Shown here piece after piece: positions 27,425 to 37,516 of a DNA stretch of 64,000 nt; within the stretch, counting starts at the first letter, position 1, and each line of letters opens with the position of its first letter. This DNA is from Diphasiastrum complanatum. Its lineage: Eukaryota; Streptophyta; Lycopodiopsida; Lycopodiales; Lycopodiaceae. A model generated the notes under the pieces. It ran no database searches. It was not told the DNA's origin and worked only from the letters and a program-made list of their open reading frames with translations. The translations under genes and the position numbers were made by a program. The stretch is from positions 23,837,390 to 23,901,389 of the forward strand of contig CM055102.1 in NCBI GenBank assembly GCA_029204225.1, read 5' to 3'.

Positions 27425-30400
27425 CCTCTCCGGTACTACGCTCCAGTGGAACATGCATGGTGACTTCTTGTCCAGCGTGTTCAGCACGTTCAGCAATGAC
27501 ACTTGATTTGGGGCCCACTGCCCAAAAGGTAGTAGAGTCATCATCAACATACTTGATCTACACAGAAATAGAAGACCAAATTTCCAACGTATGATGTTAG
27601 CAGCAACTTCAAAATCTGGAGACATAGCAAGAAATGTCTTCAGAATCCACATGCATTTTTCTAACATATCTTTTGAGGTATCTTGGGCTTCAGAAGTTCA
27701 TAGCTTCTGCGGAATTGCCCAGAGCAAGCAAACCACAAATTGCAGATTCAAGCCTTAAAATAAATGATAGAGAATAGAATTTTACTAACCTTAATTTGAC
27801 AGCTTCCCAAAAAGTCAAATTTCATATTGTTTGAACCTTGACCGAAAAGATTAAGCTGCAATGTGCCTGAATCTCCATGCAATAACATGTCAATGGTCTG
27901 ATTCCATGTAGGCGAAGAGTCATTCTCTTCTGAAGTACCAGTTTTCCTAGTTAACTCATCAAGGATCAACTCTACAAAGGCACCATGAATCTCATAGCTA
28001 CCAGATCCAATTTGGTGGCTAGATCCATTTGATAACGTGCGCTTTTCTCCCAGACCTGACCTTGATCCACTAGTATCTCTTGTAAGGTTTTTTGCTTTAA
28101 TGATTGTCACAGAAAGAATTCCACCAACTGCATGCTTTTTATAATCAACTGCCGGGAGTGAAAAGCATTTCCTTCGAGGTTCAACCAGAGTTCTATTCAA
28201 AGTGTCTATGAGTAGTTTCTCCTGCAAAAGTTGAAGATCATGCATTCAAATGAACATGATTTACAACAAAGGCTTGGATGCCTCTTAACGACTACAAAAG
28301 CAAAATAAGTTTCACTTGAACATGAAAATCCTGATCCATCTAAACATCAACTATTATGGAGGCAGATACACTGCTCAAGTGTCCAGTCATTTCCTCAATT
28401 TCATGCACTGGAAGAGCACTGATATTATTATACTATGAAAAGACATAACAATGTTTGATTTTCATGTGAGGTGTTTCAGACCAACCAATTACCAGTTCAG
28501 CAAACACTGGGTGGTTATGACAGGCTACAGATATGTGGCACAAGGTAGTAGATTATCAGTTCTATTTTGAACTTTTTCCTTTTGATGCTATCTTTAAGTT
28601 CTTGACGTGTGATGACTGTGTATATAAAATTGGAACAATCAACGATCACAACACACTTTTACCTTTTGCAATTAGCTCCGTTGAGGCGATGTGCGATGAG
28701 AATACAATAGCAAACTTTTTAACTTTTGATTTGTTGTTATGTGATTGTGCTGTTTAGCTAATCACTAATGACTAGTCCAGTCCTAAAACTTCTATTTCAT
28801 CCAATGAAAGGATGCAGGCACTTACCAGCCACGAAGAGACAACAGAAAGCTGAGTCGCAGGAAGTGTCTGGTTGCCACTTCCAAAGGCAATGCCAAGCCT
28901 AACTTCTGGAGTAGACTCGAAAGAGTAGAGAAGAGCTTGTCCATCTAGTATTGGCATGATACGGATCTGTTGTGAAAGATCTAATGAAATCAAAATCTGA
29001 AATCTATGACAAATAATCTTGACCTCAGCAAGTGTTGTGTTTGTAGATTAAGAGCATCTTCAAGCATCTAGTAGTCACAGACATGCATCAAACAGCTGCT
29101 GAATATAAAATGAGATTTACTCAGCAAGAACATACATCTCCCTTGATGTGGATGCTGTTAACGACGATACGAGCAACTTTCCCTTTGAATGGGACACCTA
29201 ATTTGGCCGCAAGAAGCACGCTCATTTCATTTGTGTCCCATTCAAAACTCATGTGCAAAATTTGCTGCTCAATATACCATCCACGGCTCATCAGTCTTTG
29301 CAGTGCAAAGGAAACTAACCAATAAAGACCCTAGGCTTCAAATCCTAACCGTCAATATAAATATGTTCCAAATGTAAACTAATCGAAGGACAATATCTAT
29401 GCCTGCTAGATATTCATTATATTCAAATAGAAAAACATTCCAGATGATGAGGAGAGAGCAACTTAGTTAAAGTTCGCAAAAAACAACTATCTAATGTAAA
29501 GATGATGATTGGAATAACCTAAATACTTCCAAGTTCCTTATTTCCACTTGATTAAGACAATTCAAAGTACCTGCAATATGTATGCTGTTAAAAGTTGGTG
29601 GCATGCTGGTAGGTTTGGTAAATATTGAGTCTCGAGTCTTTTATATAGGCTAGTGAAGGATATGCTCAACTTCTATTTATTCTTTCACATTGCATTGCTA
29701 ATTTCAGGCTAGCCTTCAGACCTCTGTGGGTCTTACTCTCCCCCCCATATACCTACAAATCTTGTGTTGCTCACATGCAAAGTGTAAACATTCATTTTCT
29801 ACTCAGAAAAGGGCAAGCTACCATTTAAGTCTCATTAGAGACCACAGAATGGGTGTGAAGACTATTTTTGAACATAAAGCACATATTCAGATTGCCAGAA
29901 GGATAATTATGAGTCTTGGCTTTAAAGCCAATTCAATGTGCTGCCCAACTAAAAGAGTTACGACCAGTGTGGGTAAAATCAACTGTAATCATCAACGGAT
30001 TGAAAAGAAAAAGAACTATTTGGGTTTTCCTAGCAGTTTATATACATCGGTAAGACTCCTCTATAAAAAGAATCTCAATTCTCCATTGGATTCTGAACCT
30101 AAAAGACACCAATTTTCATTTGTAACAAATCAATGTGATTCTTAAACTTCAAAACATACTATCTAAGTAGTGCTCATGTGTGCCAGCAAGGAGTACAATG
30201 TGTACCATAGACTTCAATCATTTAAAATCCTTATTAAAATATCAGTCTGATTTAAATTTCTCCTGCCAGCATTCTTGATGGTGGCCTTTATTATGCGAAT
30301 GCAGCAAAAACTACTCAGCTGGTAATGATTGACGTAAGTCACTGACCTGGCCACCCTCTGTAGACCAATATGTCTTCTGTAGCCCAAGGATAGGAGCGGC

Positions 30401-31636
30401 AGTGCCTAACGTGAACTCCTGAACTTCAATGCTTTGCTGCAAACATATAAGAAAAAATAAAATATGCTTTCCTGCAACGTTACAGAGTTGAAATCAAAAG
30501 ATGGTCTTGAAAATACGACAGATCCTCAGATCACAAAGAAAAAATCAAAAACTTGGATGCAGCTGATATGGCTAGTGATGGTGTGCTGATGCATGCTCAG
30601 AACTTTACCAAGTAACTTTTCACTAAAGCAAGAGGAACCTTATGCACAAATTTCACACAAAGCAAACAGAGGAACTGGACAGGGTAAGATCAATAGTATA
30701 CTCACAATTGGTTTTGGCCTCTTTTCTTTAATCCTTTTCTGCAATTGCAATTCCGAGCATCCCAGAATTATGAAGAGCTTGTCAAAACATATTTGTAGAG
30801 AGACAGGCTACAGTTTGAAATGTTGTAAGTTGAAAAAAGGCCATGACATTTTGCTGTGAACATCCAGTGAAGAAAGAAGACACTACCTGTACGAGAGAAA
30901 GGAACTTGTGGGCAAGCTTGGGTTCAAAAAAGTTGGGCCATACATACATCAGCAACTTGTTCAGCCATTCACAAGGCTCTATTGGGGTTGTAGGCTGTCA
31001 TGCAAATAATACCACAACGGTAAAATCATTAGATAACTCTATAACACTGCAGATAATTTGGGTTCTTCTCATGTAAGTTTTTACTGTTTCATTGACGTAC
31101 TGTTCTTCGATTACTTAGTATAAGAGGGAAAAAGAACAATTCTAAGTCTGGAACAAACACAATAGTATTCTGTAACACTGCAGATAATTTAATAATCTCT
31201 TTTTAGATTAGTTGATACATAGGCAGCACAACACGAGGAAAAAAAGAGCGAACCTGGGTACACAGGAAGTGACGTTTCCACTTATTGTTAAGCTCTTCTA
31301 CGACTTGCCTCCGCTGTTGCCTTCCATACTGTCAACAAAAACCCACATATTTCGCTGTTTTTTCAAACTCGAGTTGATCTCATGAACTGACTTAATCAAA
31401 GTGGATCAATCTTCCCATCTGTAAATCCCGTACAGTTAGAAGAGTTTTACCTCGATTGTGGCCCACACGCAGACAATCAGCGGAACCCAGTTTGATAGTG
31501 AGACAATCCACCGCTCAATTCCCCATGCCAGAAAAAAAACCGGTATCAGGAAGGGCAGAAGTGGCTTGTCGGAGACCAAATTGTTCCAAAGTTCATTTGC
31601 TTCTCTAGAAGCAACCTCTTTAAGCCGTTTGGACAT
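13335..31636 (-). CDS. SYTF: extended-synaptotagmin-like C2 domain protein
   Basis: Predicted ER-anchored tether and lipid-transfer protein of the plant NTMC2T3/SYTF type, about 824 residues. Exons (high to low): 31636-31451, 31328-31254, 30994-30887, 30738-30706, 30436-30347, 29264-29136, 28966-28826, 28221-27790, 27551-27426, 16362-16141, 14761-14483, 14334-14197, 14014-13706, 13541-13335 (TAA). All introns are phase 0. Domains: hydrophobic anchor (about 20-58, starting [20 protein letters not shown]), SMP (about 88-277), C2A from about 282, C2B (483-585, GKSDPY at 502-507), C2C (615-730, GTSDPY at 635-640), coiled coil (757-824). The chosen ATG gives a start like the family; an in-frame ATG at 31735-31733 would add 33 residues. 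Exon 9 may instead start at 27557 (two AG acceptors 6 nt apart). The end of exon 13 and its junction to exon 14 are the least certain part. Confidence 0.9.
15305..15421 (-). other. candidate cassette exon in intron 10
   Basis: A 117-base open segment (39 codons, phase 0) is bounded on the minus strand by a good acceptor (TTGCAATTGCAG) and donor (GAG then GTGAAT). Including it would keep the gene frame but insert 39 residues into the middle of C2B, which is contiguous in the family. It may be a cryptic or alternative exon. Confidence 0.3.
16077..16139. repeat. (GA)n microsatellite at a splice donor
   Basis: 63 bp of GA repeat. On the gene's strand this is a CT run that begins inside the intron 10 donor (AAG then GTCTCTCT). 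Confidence 0.95.
17341..17454 (-). other. exon-like open segment inside intron 9
   Basis: A 114-base segment (38 codons) is flanked by TGTGCAG and CGT-GTATGT on the minus strand. It reads [20 protein letters not shown] and onward without a stop. No known domain is recognised, and the host protein family has no residues at this point (exon 9 ends GE, exon 10 starts VTVKL). It may be an orphan exon of a captured gene, or chance. Confidence 0.25.
17752..18315 (+). repeat. 5' LTR of the chromovirus
   Basis: 564 bp with terminal inverted TGTCATGTG...CACATGACA. A TATA box TATAAATAG lies at 17968-17976. Confidence 0.93.
18320..18331 (+). promoter_or_regulatory. primer binding site
   Basis: TGGTATCAAAGC, four bases after the 5' LTR. 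It matches the initiator tRNA-Met site at 11 of 12 positions. Confidence 0.85.
18825..22274 (+). pseudogene. chromovirus pol: protease, RT, RNase H, integrase, chromodomain
   Basis: Protease active site DSGSTHNF (about 18919-18942). Reverse transcriptase begins in the first frame and moves to another frame at an A-run near 19627, with [11 protein letters not shown] and FFDD following (about 19963). A TGA at 20224 replaces an Arg codon (YY*RF). RNase H holds [10 protein letters not shown] (about 20399). Integrase has a C-x2-C zinc pair (CTSC, about 21118), SMDF (about 21211) and DGQTERVN, but is cut by stops near 21332 and 21421 and a frame change near 21680. A chromodomain closes it ([16 protein letters not shown], about 22158-22205). 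Chromodomains are known to guide chromovirus integration to marked chromatin. Confidence 0.9.
22330..22845 (+). repeat. 3' LTR of the chromovirus
   Basis: 516 bp. It matches the 5' LTR but lacks about 46 bp starting directly after TATAAAT, where transcription would begin. The purine-rich stretch GAAGTAGGAGAAG just upstream is the likely polypurine tract. Confidence 0.93.
22851..23700. other. intron 9 sequence, no gene seen
   Basis: Resumes the host intron after the gypsy insertion. A minus-strand frame from 22957 runs toward the target site but matches no family I know. Confidence 0.4.
23930..24707 (+). pseudogene. copia-type gag with CCHC zinc knuckle
   Basis: ATG at 23930 opens a gag of the UBN2/DUF4219 type ([18 protein letters not shown]). 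A frameshift lies near 24270-24305, after which the second part runs to a TAG at 24707 with a canonical zinc knuckle [14 protein letters not shown] (about 24589). No protease, integrase or reverse transcriptase follows. Instead a repeat block with an LTR-like end follows. The region before the ATG (23770-23920) has imperfect CTCCCTCTCTC repeats. This looks like a gag-only, non-autonomous element. Confidence 0.8.
24722..25275 (+). repeat. direct repeat A, 3' UTR plus LTR-like
   Basis: About 554 bp, repeated at 25876-26432. It opens with two 83-bp tandem copies (starting CACAGTCCATGTATAGCT at 24756 and 24839), then TGTTGGTGTCAAGC near 24953 as a possible LTR start, and a promoter-like CCTATAAAGGAGG at about 25072. 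Confidence 0.85.
25305..25355. repeat. 51-bp inverted repeat, arm 1
   Basis: Perfectly complementary to 26488-26538. On the minus strand it encodes [15 protein letters not shown]. Confidence 0.9.
25545..25868 (+). pseudogene. second, degenerate copia gag copy
   Basis: Aligns by eye with part of the gag at 24077-24460: shared stretches include CCATGTTAGCA, CTGCTGAAAATGTCA and TATGCTCAGTTTGCC. It has stops and a large deletion and lacks the zinc knuckle. Repeat B follows it directly, just as repeat A follows the first gag. Confidence 0.75.
25876..26432 (+). repeat. direct repeat B, 3' UTR plus LTR-like
   Basis: Second copy of the block at 24722-25275, including the two 83-bp tandem copies and the TATAAAGG box (about 26229). 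The two copies stay similar up to CTCTATCTC and then diverge. Confidence 0.85.
26488..26538. repeat. 51-bp inverted repeat, arm 2
   Basis: Exact reverse complement of 25305-25355. The plus strand encodes the same [15 protein letters not shown] peptide. Confidence 0.9.
27361..27421. repeat. (GA)n microsatellite at a splice donor
   Basis: 61 bp of GA repeat. On the gene's strand it is a CT run starting four bases after the intron 9 donor GT (GAG then GTTTTCTCTC). Confidence 0.95.
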
Positions 31637-31763
31637 CTCTGATCTGTTTGGGACCAGCAGATTTGCCTCAAACGCTCTCACTTTCTCATGGCCAAACCAG
31701 TATCCCCTGAGAAGAATCATCCATCTCTCTGACATAAACACAACCCATTTGCGTACATCCACC

Positions 31764-32400
31764 AGGTGTTGAAATCACCCACAAGGAGCTCTGTTTTGTG
31801 AAAGGTAAGCTAATCACTGCGTTGATGATCTAAAGCAAAAGCAGAGCAGAAAACCTTGTATTGTACAAAATGATCAGAAGATACATGCAGCAACAACAAG
31901 ATGCATTGGTTTGGAATTACACAAAACAATTATTGATTCGAAACTGATGTCTAAAAAACTAACTTCCAGGTAAGGAAATCCTGCCGTCAGCCAGTGCAGA
32001 CCTGTGTCTGTCTCTGTCTCTGTGTATGTCTGTCTCTGTGTCTCCCTGAATCAATCTTTGTGAGTCTCTGTGCCTCCCTCAATCATTCTTTGTGAGAGAG
32101 ATAGCTATCGAGAGCTGGTCAGGTCAACTCGCCAGCTGAGAATATTGGATCTACGTGCGCCACGCGCCTCCATAGTTTCCCTACTGCCTACTCTGTTACA
32201 TTTGTAAATTGAAAAAAACTAAACTCTACACAACTAAACTATCTTGATTCTTAATGTGTGGTCAAATCAAGATGTCCTTCTCTTGTGTGTCTTTCCAATG
32301 AGCTTTATCACTTATGGCCCATGGGAGCTGAGCTTTATAGGTGGATAAAGTTCCTTTTCACAATGACTCCCAGGGATGGCTCGAAAAATCGGCAAACTAT
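31764..32400. other. upstream region of the SYTF-like gene
   Basis: No coding sequence. An in-frame TGA (plus 31775-31777) closes the exon 1 frame upstream. A CTGTCTCTGTGT-rich stretch lies at about 31998-32050 and would be purine-rich in the gene's 5' UTR or promoter. No TATA box could be assigned. Confidence 0.4.
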
Positions 32401-32460
32401 AGGAATGAAATCGGTAAGTTTTTCAAAAATCGAGATCATAAAATGTTTTGTTGATTTTTT

Positions 32461-32945
32461 ATACAAGCATATATATATACCTTCTTATAAGTAAAAGTCT
32501 TCAAAAAAACTGAGAATTTTTTAAATTCAGGTTTTTGAGGATATCTCGAAAGAGGTTTCCGGAGCACTGCTCCCAGGCTAAGGTAAAACGAGAACTTAGA
32601 AGTGAGTCAAAAATTACTAAAACCACTAGAGCAGTGTTTGGAAAACCTTTTCTGAGTTATCCTCAAAGAATTTCCATTATTTGAAGTGTCTCGGTTGATA
32701 ATTTTTTATACAGGCATATATACCTTTTTATAAGTAAAAGTTTTCAAAAAAACTGAGAAGTTCTATAAAATTCAGGTTTTTTGAGGATATCTCGAAAGAC
32801 GTTTCCGGAGCACTGCTCCCAGGCTAGGGTAAAACGAGAACTTAGAAGTAAGTCAAAAATTACTCAAACCACCAGAGCACTGTTTGGAAAACCTTTTTTG
32901 AGTTATCCTAAAAAAACTTCCATTATTTGAAGTGTCTCGGTCCTC
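32461..32945. repeat. 247-bp tandem duplication
   Basis: Two copies start at 32461 (ATACAAGCAT) and 32708 (ATACAGGCAT) and share CTCGAAAGA-GTTTCCGGAGC and the end GAAGTGTCTCGGT. They lie about 0.8 kb upstream of the SYTF-like start codon. Confidence 0.92.
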
Positions 32946-33079
32946 TAAGGACTAGTAGTCATAATGCCTATACAAAAAATTGCTGAAATTTTCATGATGT
33001 TGATTTTTGAGAAAAGATGCTAGTTCCATTTCTATACTTTTCCAGCTTTCCCAAACAATTATTCTAGCTCATTTCTTAG

Positions 33080-33576
33080 AGTTGTTTAGAGATTGCTATT
33101 GCGCCACTGCTTATCAGCATAACGCTTAATTCAGACTTTCTTTTAGCCGTTCAGAAATTGCTTAGAGTACGCGGTTTCGATCCGCAACTTATTGTACTCA
33201 TTTACTTCTGTTACGTTTTTATACTGAATCAATACTATCCTTTATTGCATTCAGCTTTTGTCTCAGAATATATGCATTTCTGTATTTTCTTTGCGACTAA
33301 TTATTTGTCTTGTGATTAGCTTGTCTGATAATTCAATGCTTTATTGTTTGGCCATGTAATCACTATAGTACTGATGATTTTAAAGTTAGTTACTATAAGA
33401 CCAAACGTGATTTCTATCACTATTGTTTTGTTTGAAATTGATTGGCGTAGTCATGCATTGTAAAAGAGAAAAATAGTTTATTTCGCCACGCACAAAAAGT
33501 TTTCTTTCTAGACACTCGAATTATTTTCATTCGTTTTCTTTTCGAGCTAGACCTATATTCACAACACCTCTTTCCG
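33080..33576 (+). mobile_element. LTR fragment, plus orientation
   Basis: Ends in CTTTCCGACA directly before a primer binding site. It shares stretches such as GTGATTTCTATCACTA, GGCGTAGTCATGC and TTTTTGAGCTA-like ends with the minus-strand LTR at 35935-37139, so both belong to one family in opposite orientations. Its 5' limit is unclear. Confidence 0.65.
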
Positions 33577-33588
33577 ACATGGTATCAG
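33577..33588 (+). promoter_or_regulatory. primer binding site, plus strand
   Basis: Exact TGGTATCAGAGC following the LTR end. Within about 50 bp the sequence becomes minus-strand copia reverse transcriptase, so this element is cut off almost at once. Confidence 0.85.
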
Positions 33589-33609
33589 AGCTAAGTCTCT
33601 AAGACTTGA

Positions 33610-35934
33610 TATCTTTACGCATATGTGTGCTTCACAATAGGAGAGAATGTCTCTATATAATCAATGTCATACCTCTGTTAGAAACCTTTTGCAACTAGCT
33701 TGGCTTTGTATCTTAGTACATTGTCGTCTGGTCCATACTTATGCTTGTAGACTCACTTACACTTGACAATCTTTCTGTCGGCTAGTAGTGGCTCGAGAGT
33801 CAACACTTCATTTTGCTTCATGGAACTCATTTTATCTTCCATGGCCTTAATCCACTTGTCCTTGTCTAGACTATTGATGGATTCCTCGTAAGTTTGTGAG
33901 TCACCCCCGAATCTACGAAATTCTTCTTGAGCAGAAGATAAGCTGTCAGGTATGTATCTGACTGGTGCTCTTCTTTGTCTGGCAGATCTCCTTGGAGACA
34001 ATACAGGCTTAGCAACTGCTTTGCCTTTGTCCTGTCTGCTGACAGCGGGACCTCGGTGTATCGCCGGTGTGTTGGGTACTCCCGACATGTCGGTATGCTC
34101 ATCATCCAAACTATCATTCAATTCAGCTGGAATTTGAGTATCATCATCTGGATGCTCAAGATCCGCTCCCTCTGTCGATGTTGGCAGGTCATAGTACTGT
34201 CTGTCGAGAATTTCGTAGTTGATCGGATCTTTCTCAGCCATTGTTCTTGTCTTGTCAAATCTGACATCTCTGACAGTCTTTATTTCATTGGTTTGAGGCA
34301 TGTATATATACTTTGTAGTATGCAGAATGTCATAGCCAACCAAGAATCCTTGCTTCTCTTTTTGACCAATTTCTTTCTCTTCTTATCTGGTATGTGTGCA
34401 TATGCTACACATCCAAAGATCCGAATATGAGCCAGATTTGGCTTGCTTCTCTACCATACCTCATGTGGGGTAGTGTGAGCAATGCTTGACTTGCATGTCC
34501 TGTTCTGCAGGTAGGCGACTGTAACTACTGCCTCAGCCCATAACGATCTTGATACCTTTGAGTAGGCCATCATGGACCTTGCAGCTTCCATGAGAGTTAT
34601 GTTCTTCCTCTCCGCTACACCATTATGTTGTGGTGTATAGGCCGATGTCTTTCTATGAAGAATGTCTCGACTTTTACAAAAGTCATTAAATTGGTTGGAT
34701 ATGTACTCCCCTCCTCTGTCAGTCCTCTTGATCTGCTTGACTTTCCTTTCGGTCCACTTCTCAGCCCAGTTCACATATTCTGTAAACTTGTCAAGAGCTT
34801 CAGATTTATTGTGGATGAAGTAAACAACATCAAACTTACTATAATCATCGATAAAGGTGATATAATATCTTGATCCTCCGACATATAGTACATCAAAGGG
34901 TCTGTAGATGTCTGAATGTATCAGCTCCAAAAGTTTCGTCGCTCTAAAGGAATCATTCACAGGATGTTAGCTTTGCATCTCTGATGCAGGAGTGCATTAC
35001 TCTGGCTTGCCTTGTACAACGCCAATGGGTTAATGTGGCATAGTCTCCTGTGCCACAGAACGTCTGTAGGCTCATGAACTTGATGAGTCTGCTCTATCGG
35101 TAGGCGTACATTCAAGTGATATAGGTTTCCTCTTCATTTGCCTTGTGTAAAGAGCGTACTGGTGCTGGCATCAATCACATTGCATGTCTGATCTGTGAAT
35201 GTCACACACATGCCTGCATCTGCTATCCTAGCAACTGATAGCAAATCTTTTTGCAGTTTCGGCACATACAGGACGTCGTCCAGTCTTCTATCTCTTCCAT
35301 TGGCGTTGAGCCAAAGTGCACTAGAGTCGCTCACCTCGTGTCGCGATCCGTCTCCTAGAACAATGTATCTAGAGGAGTCGATTTGTCGAAAGTCAACGAT
35401 CATCTGCCTTATTGTCACAAAGTGCGACGTGGCTCCTAAGTAAAAAAACTATATGTTGAACATCATATTGTAATGTAGCGCAGACATCAATGCATAGATA
35501 AGCAGTAGGACTTCTGCTAGTTCGGTATTCAACAATCTTTGAGAATTCGAGATCCTCCATGTATGATGTGTTGTTCGTGCTTTCCTTCCTACTCCGCGTC
35601 TTCTTGTTTCTTGGATTGTCGTAGCAATCCATGGTTGCATGACCTTTCTTATGACAATGTATGCACTCAATCTTTGGATTCAGCTAGCATTTATTCAGCG
35701 TGTGGTCGTCCCATTTGTATTTTTTGCATGTCTTCTTGTCGTTGCCTTGCTATTTGTACCTTTGCCTTCTTGAGTTCCCTACTTATGTTGGTTTTGATCT
35801 GATCTCCTTGTCGACTCCCTCTTAGGTTAAGTCTTCTTCTTTGGCTGGCCTCTGTTGCTGTAGAGAGCTTGATCAGACTCGTTCTTGTCATCGTAGTGCT
35901 CTCTAGCTTCAACTTCTTCCTTGATGTCAATGAC
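33610..35934 (-). pseudogene. copia gag end, protease, integrase, partial RT
   Basis: A zinc knuckle reads CIHCHKKGHATMDC (about 35620-35660). A protease/pre-integrase stretch reads VLYVPKLQKDLLSVARI. Integrase core motifs are HSDIYRPF, RTDRGGEY and GVAERKN (34451-34960). The linker to reverse transcriptase and its start (DKWIKAMEDKM, YKAKLVAKGF) run to about 33610, with an in-frame stop near 33668. The long open stretches suggest moderate age. Confidence 0.85.
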
Positions 35935-37139
35935 TATTGCAGAAAGAGGGTTTATGAGTGTGAGAAACTAAGATAGCTCAAAAAGAAAATGAACACGAAA
36001 AGAAGCAAACTTGAAACTCGAACGAGAAATGAACTCGAACAGAAAGTGTTCGTGCGCAACAGAATGAGCTATATTACTATTTCCCTAAGCATGACTACGC
36101 CTATTAGAAACAAACAGAATGTTAGTGATAGAAATCACGGTCGATCTGATTACGTAGCCAAACATTAACAAAACATAAGAAGAATAATTTGTCATGAACA
36201 ACTAGACAAATTATTAGTCGCGAATGATTCGCGAAGAGCTAGATTGAGCTCGATTGATAATCAGTCACGAATTAGTCGCGAAAGGGAAGACTAAATATTA
36301 GTCGTCAACAGCTAGACTAATAATAATTTGCTAAGAACAAATTACTAGATTGAGCAACAAGAGAGTCAAACAATGAAGAAAAGCATAGCAATATCGACAC
36401 AAATCTGAATACAGAACAACAGAGCTGTTATCAGATTAAGTATAGCAAAATATACATGTCAATAATGTTGTGGAGCACAAGACAATAGCGGAGAAATCGC
36501 GTGCTCTACAAAGCTAATTCAAACTGTAAAAAAAGAATGGACCTATTACTGACAATACAAAAGAATCAATGCGCAGGGCATCTACTTCGCATATCTCTGA
36601 TAAGTTTCTGATGCTATTATTTTCACACACGTTTGAATACGCAAGTGGTATTCAATATATACACAATTTTACAGGTGTGCAGATGAAGAAAGTACGAAGT
36701 GGATGTGCTGTCTATAGGAGATCGTAGGTGGCTGCTGTCGTTGTCAAATCTGTTAGCACAGTTGCGTGGGATGGGCGTGAAAAACTCATGACGTCAGCCT
36801 TTGCTGAATTGAACGTTGGTGAAGATGCGAAAAGTGTGACACTCTGACGAAATGCCTTGGAATTTGATTTATAGGGTGCCTTCGCTTTTCCTAGGGCACC
36901 TTCGGCATTTTGTAAGGCAATGTCATCTTTTTCGCCTGTCACAAATCACGTGTAAAAATAGTGTTTTTCGCCTTTTTCGCCTATGGAAATTTACTTGTAT
37001 TTATGCAAACAGTTGAGTTTTTCGCCTGTCTTATTTTACATATAAATATGCAGACTGTGCGACAACATGAGAAAAAATGCAGCATGAATGGAGGCAGATT
37101 AAAATAGGATTTAGCAGAGTAGAGGAGATAAATCCAACA
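35935..37139 (-). repeat. 3' LTR of nested copia, about 1.2 kb
   Basis: On the minus strand it begins TGTTGGATTTAT right after the polypurine tract and ends CTCTTTCTGCAATA at the target duplication. The final CA has probably mutated to TA. It contains clustered TTCGCC motifs around plus 36930-37030. Confidence 0.8.
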
Positions 37140-37146
37140 CCCCCCC

Positions 37147-37446
37147 TTAATCTGGATCTGTGAATGCCTTGATCTTCAGACTGAGCAATGCACAAAATTT
37201 GTTGTGTGCATTAACGCTTAATGCCTTCGTGAATATATCTGCAACCATGTCCTGTATTCTGTAGTACGTCAAGCTCACCTCCTTGTTGAGAACTTTGCCC
37301 CTAATGTAGTGATATCTGATTTCAATGTGCTTATTCCTAGAGTGAAATCTAAGGTTGGCCGATAAGGCAATAACACTCTGATTATCACAGAATAAAATTG
37401 TGGAGTTGTACTGATACAAATTAATGTCTGACAATAAATTTCTCAA
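37147..37446 (-). pseudogene. copia RNase H C-terminal fragment
   Basis: A 99-codon minus-strand frame with FCDNQSVIAL, HSRNKHIEIRYHYIR and VADIFTKAL, the typical C-terminal end of copia RNase H. It ends just before the polypurine tract. All upstream pol and gag are deleted. Confidence 0.88.
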
Positions 37447-37516
37447 CCAAAACGCTTTCTTAAGAGATTGAGAAACAACAATGTATTCTGCTTCTATAGA
37501 AGAAAGTCAGGCAGAA

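Noticed and set aside
27790-28221. Exon 8 continuing past its end as a longer coding frame
   Set aside because: The extension follows a clean donor (AAG then GTTAGT) and adds residues absent from the family.
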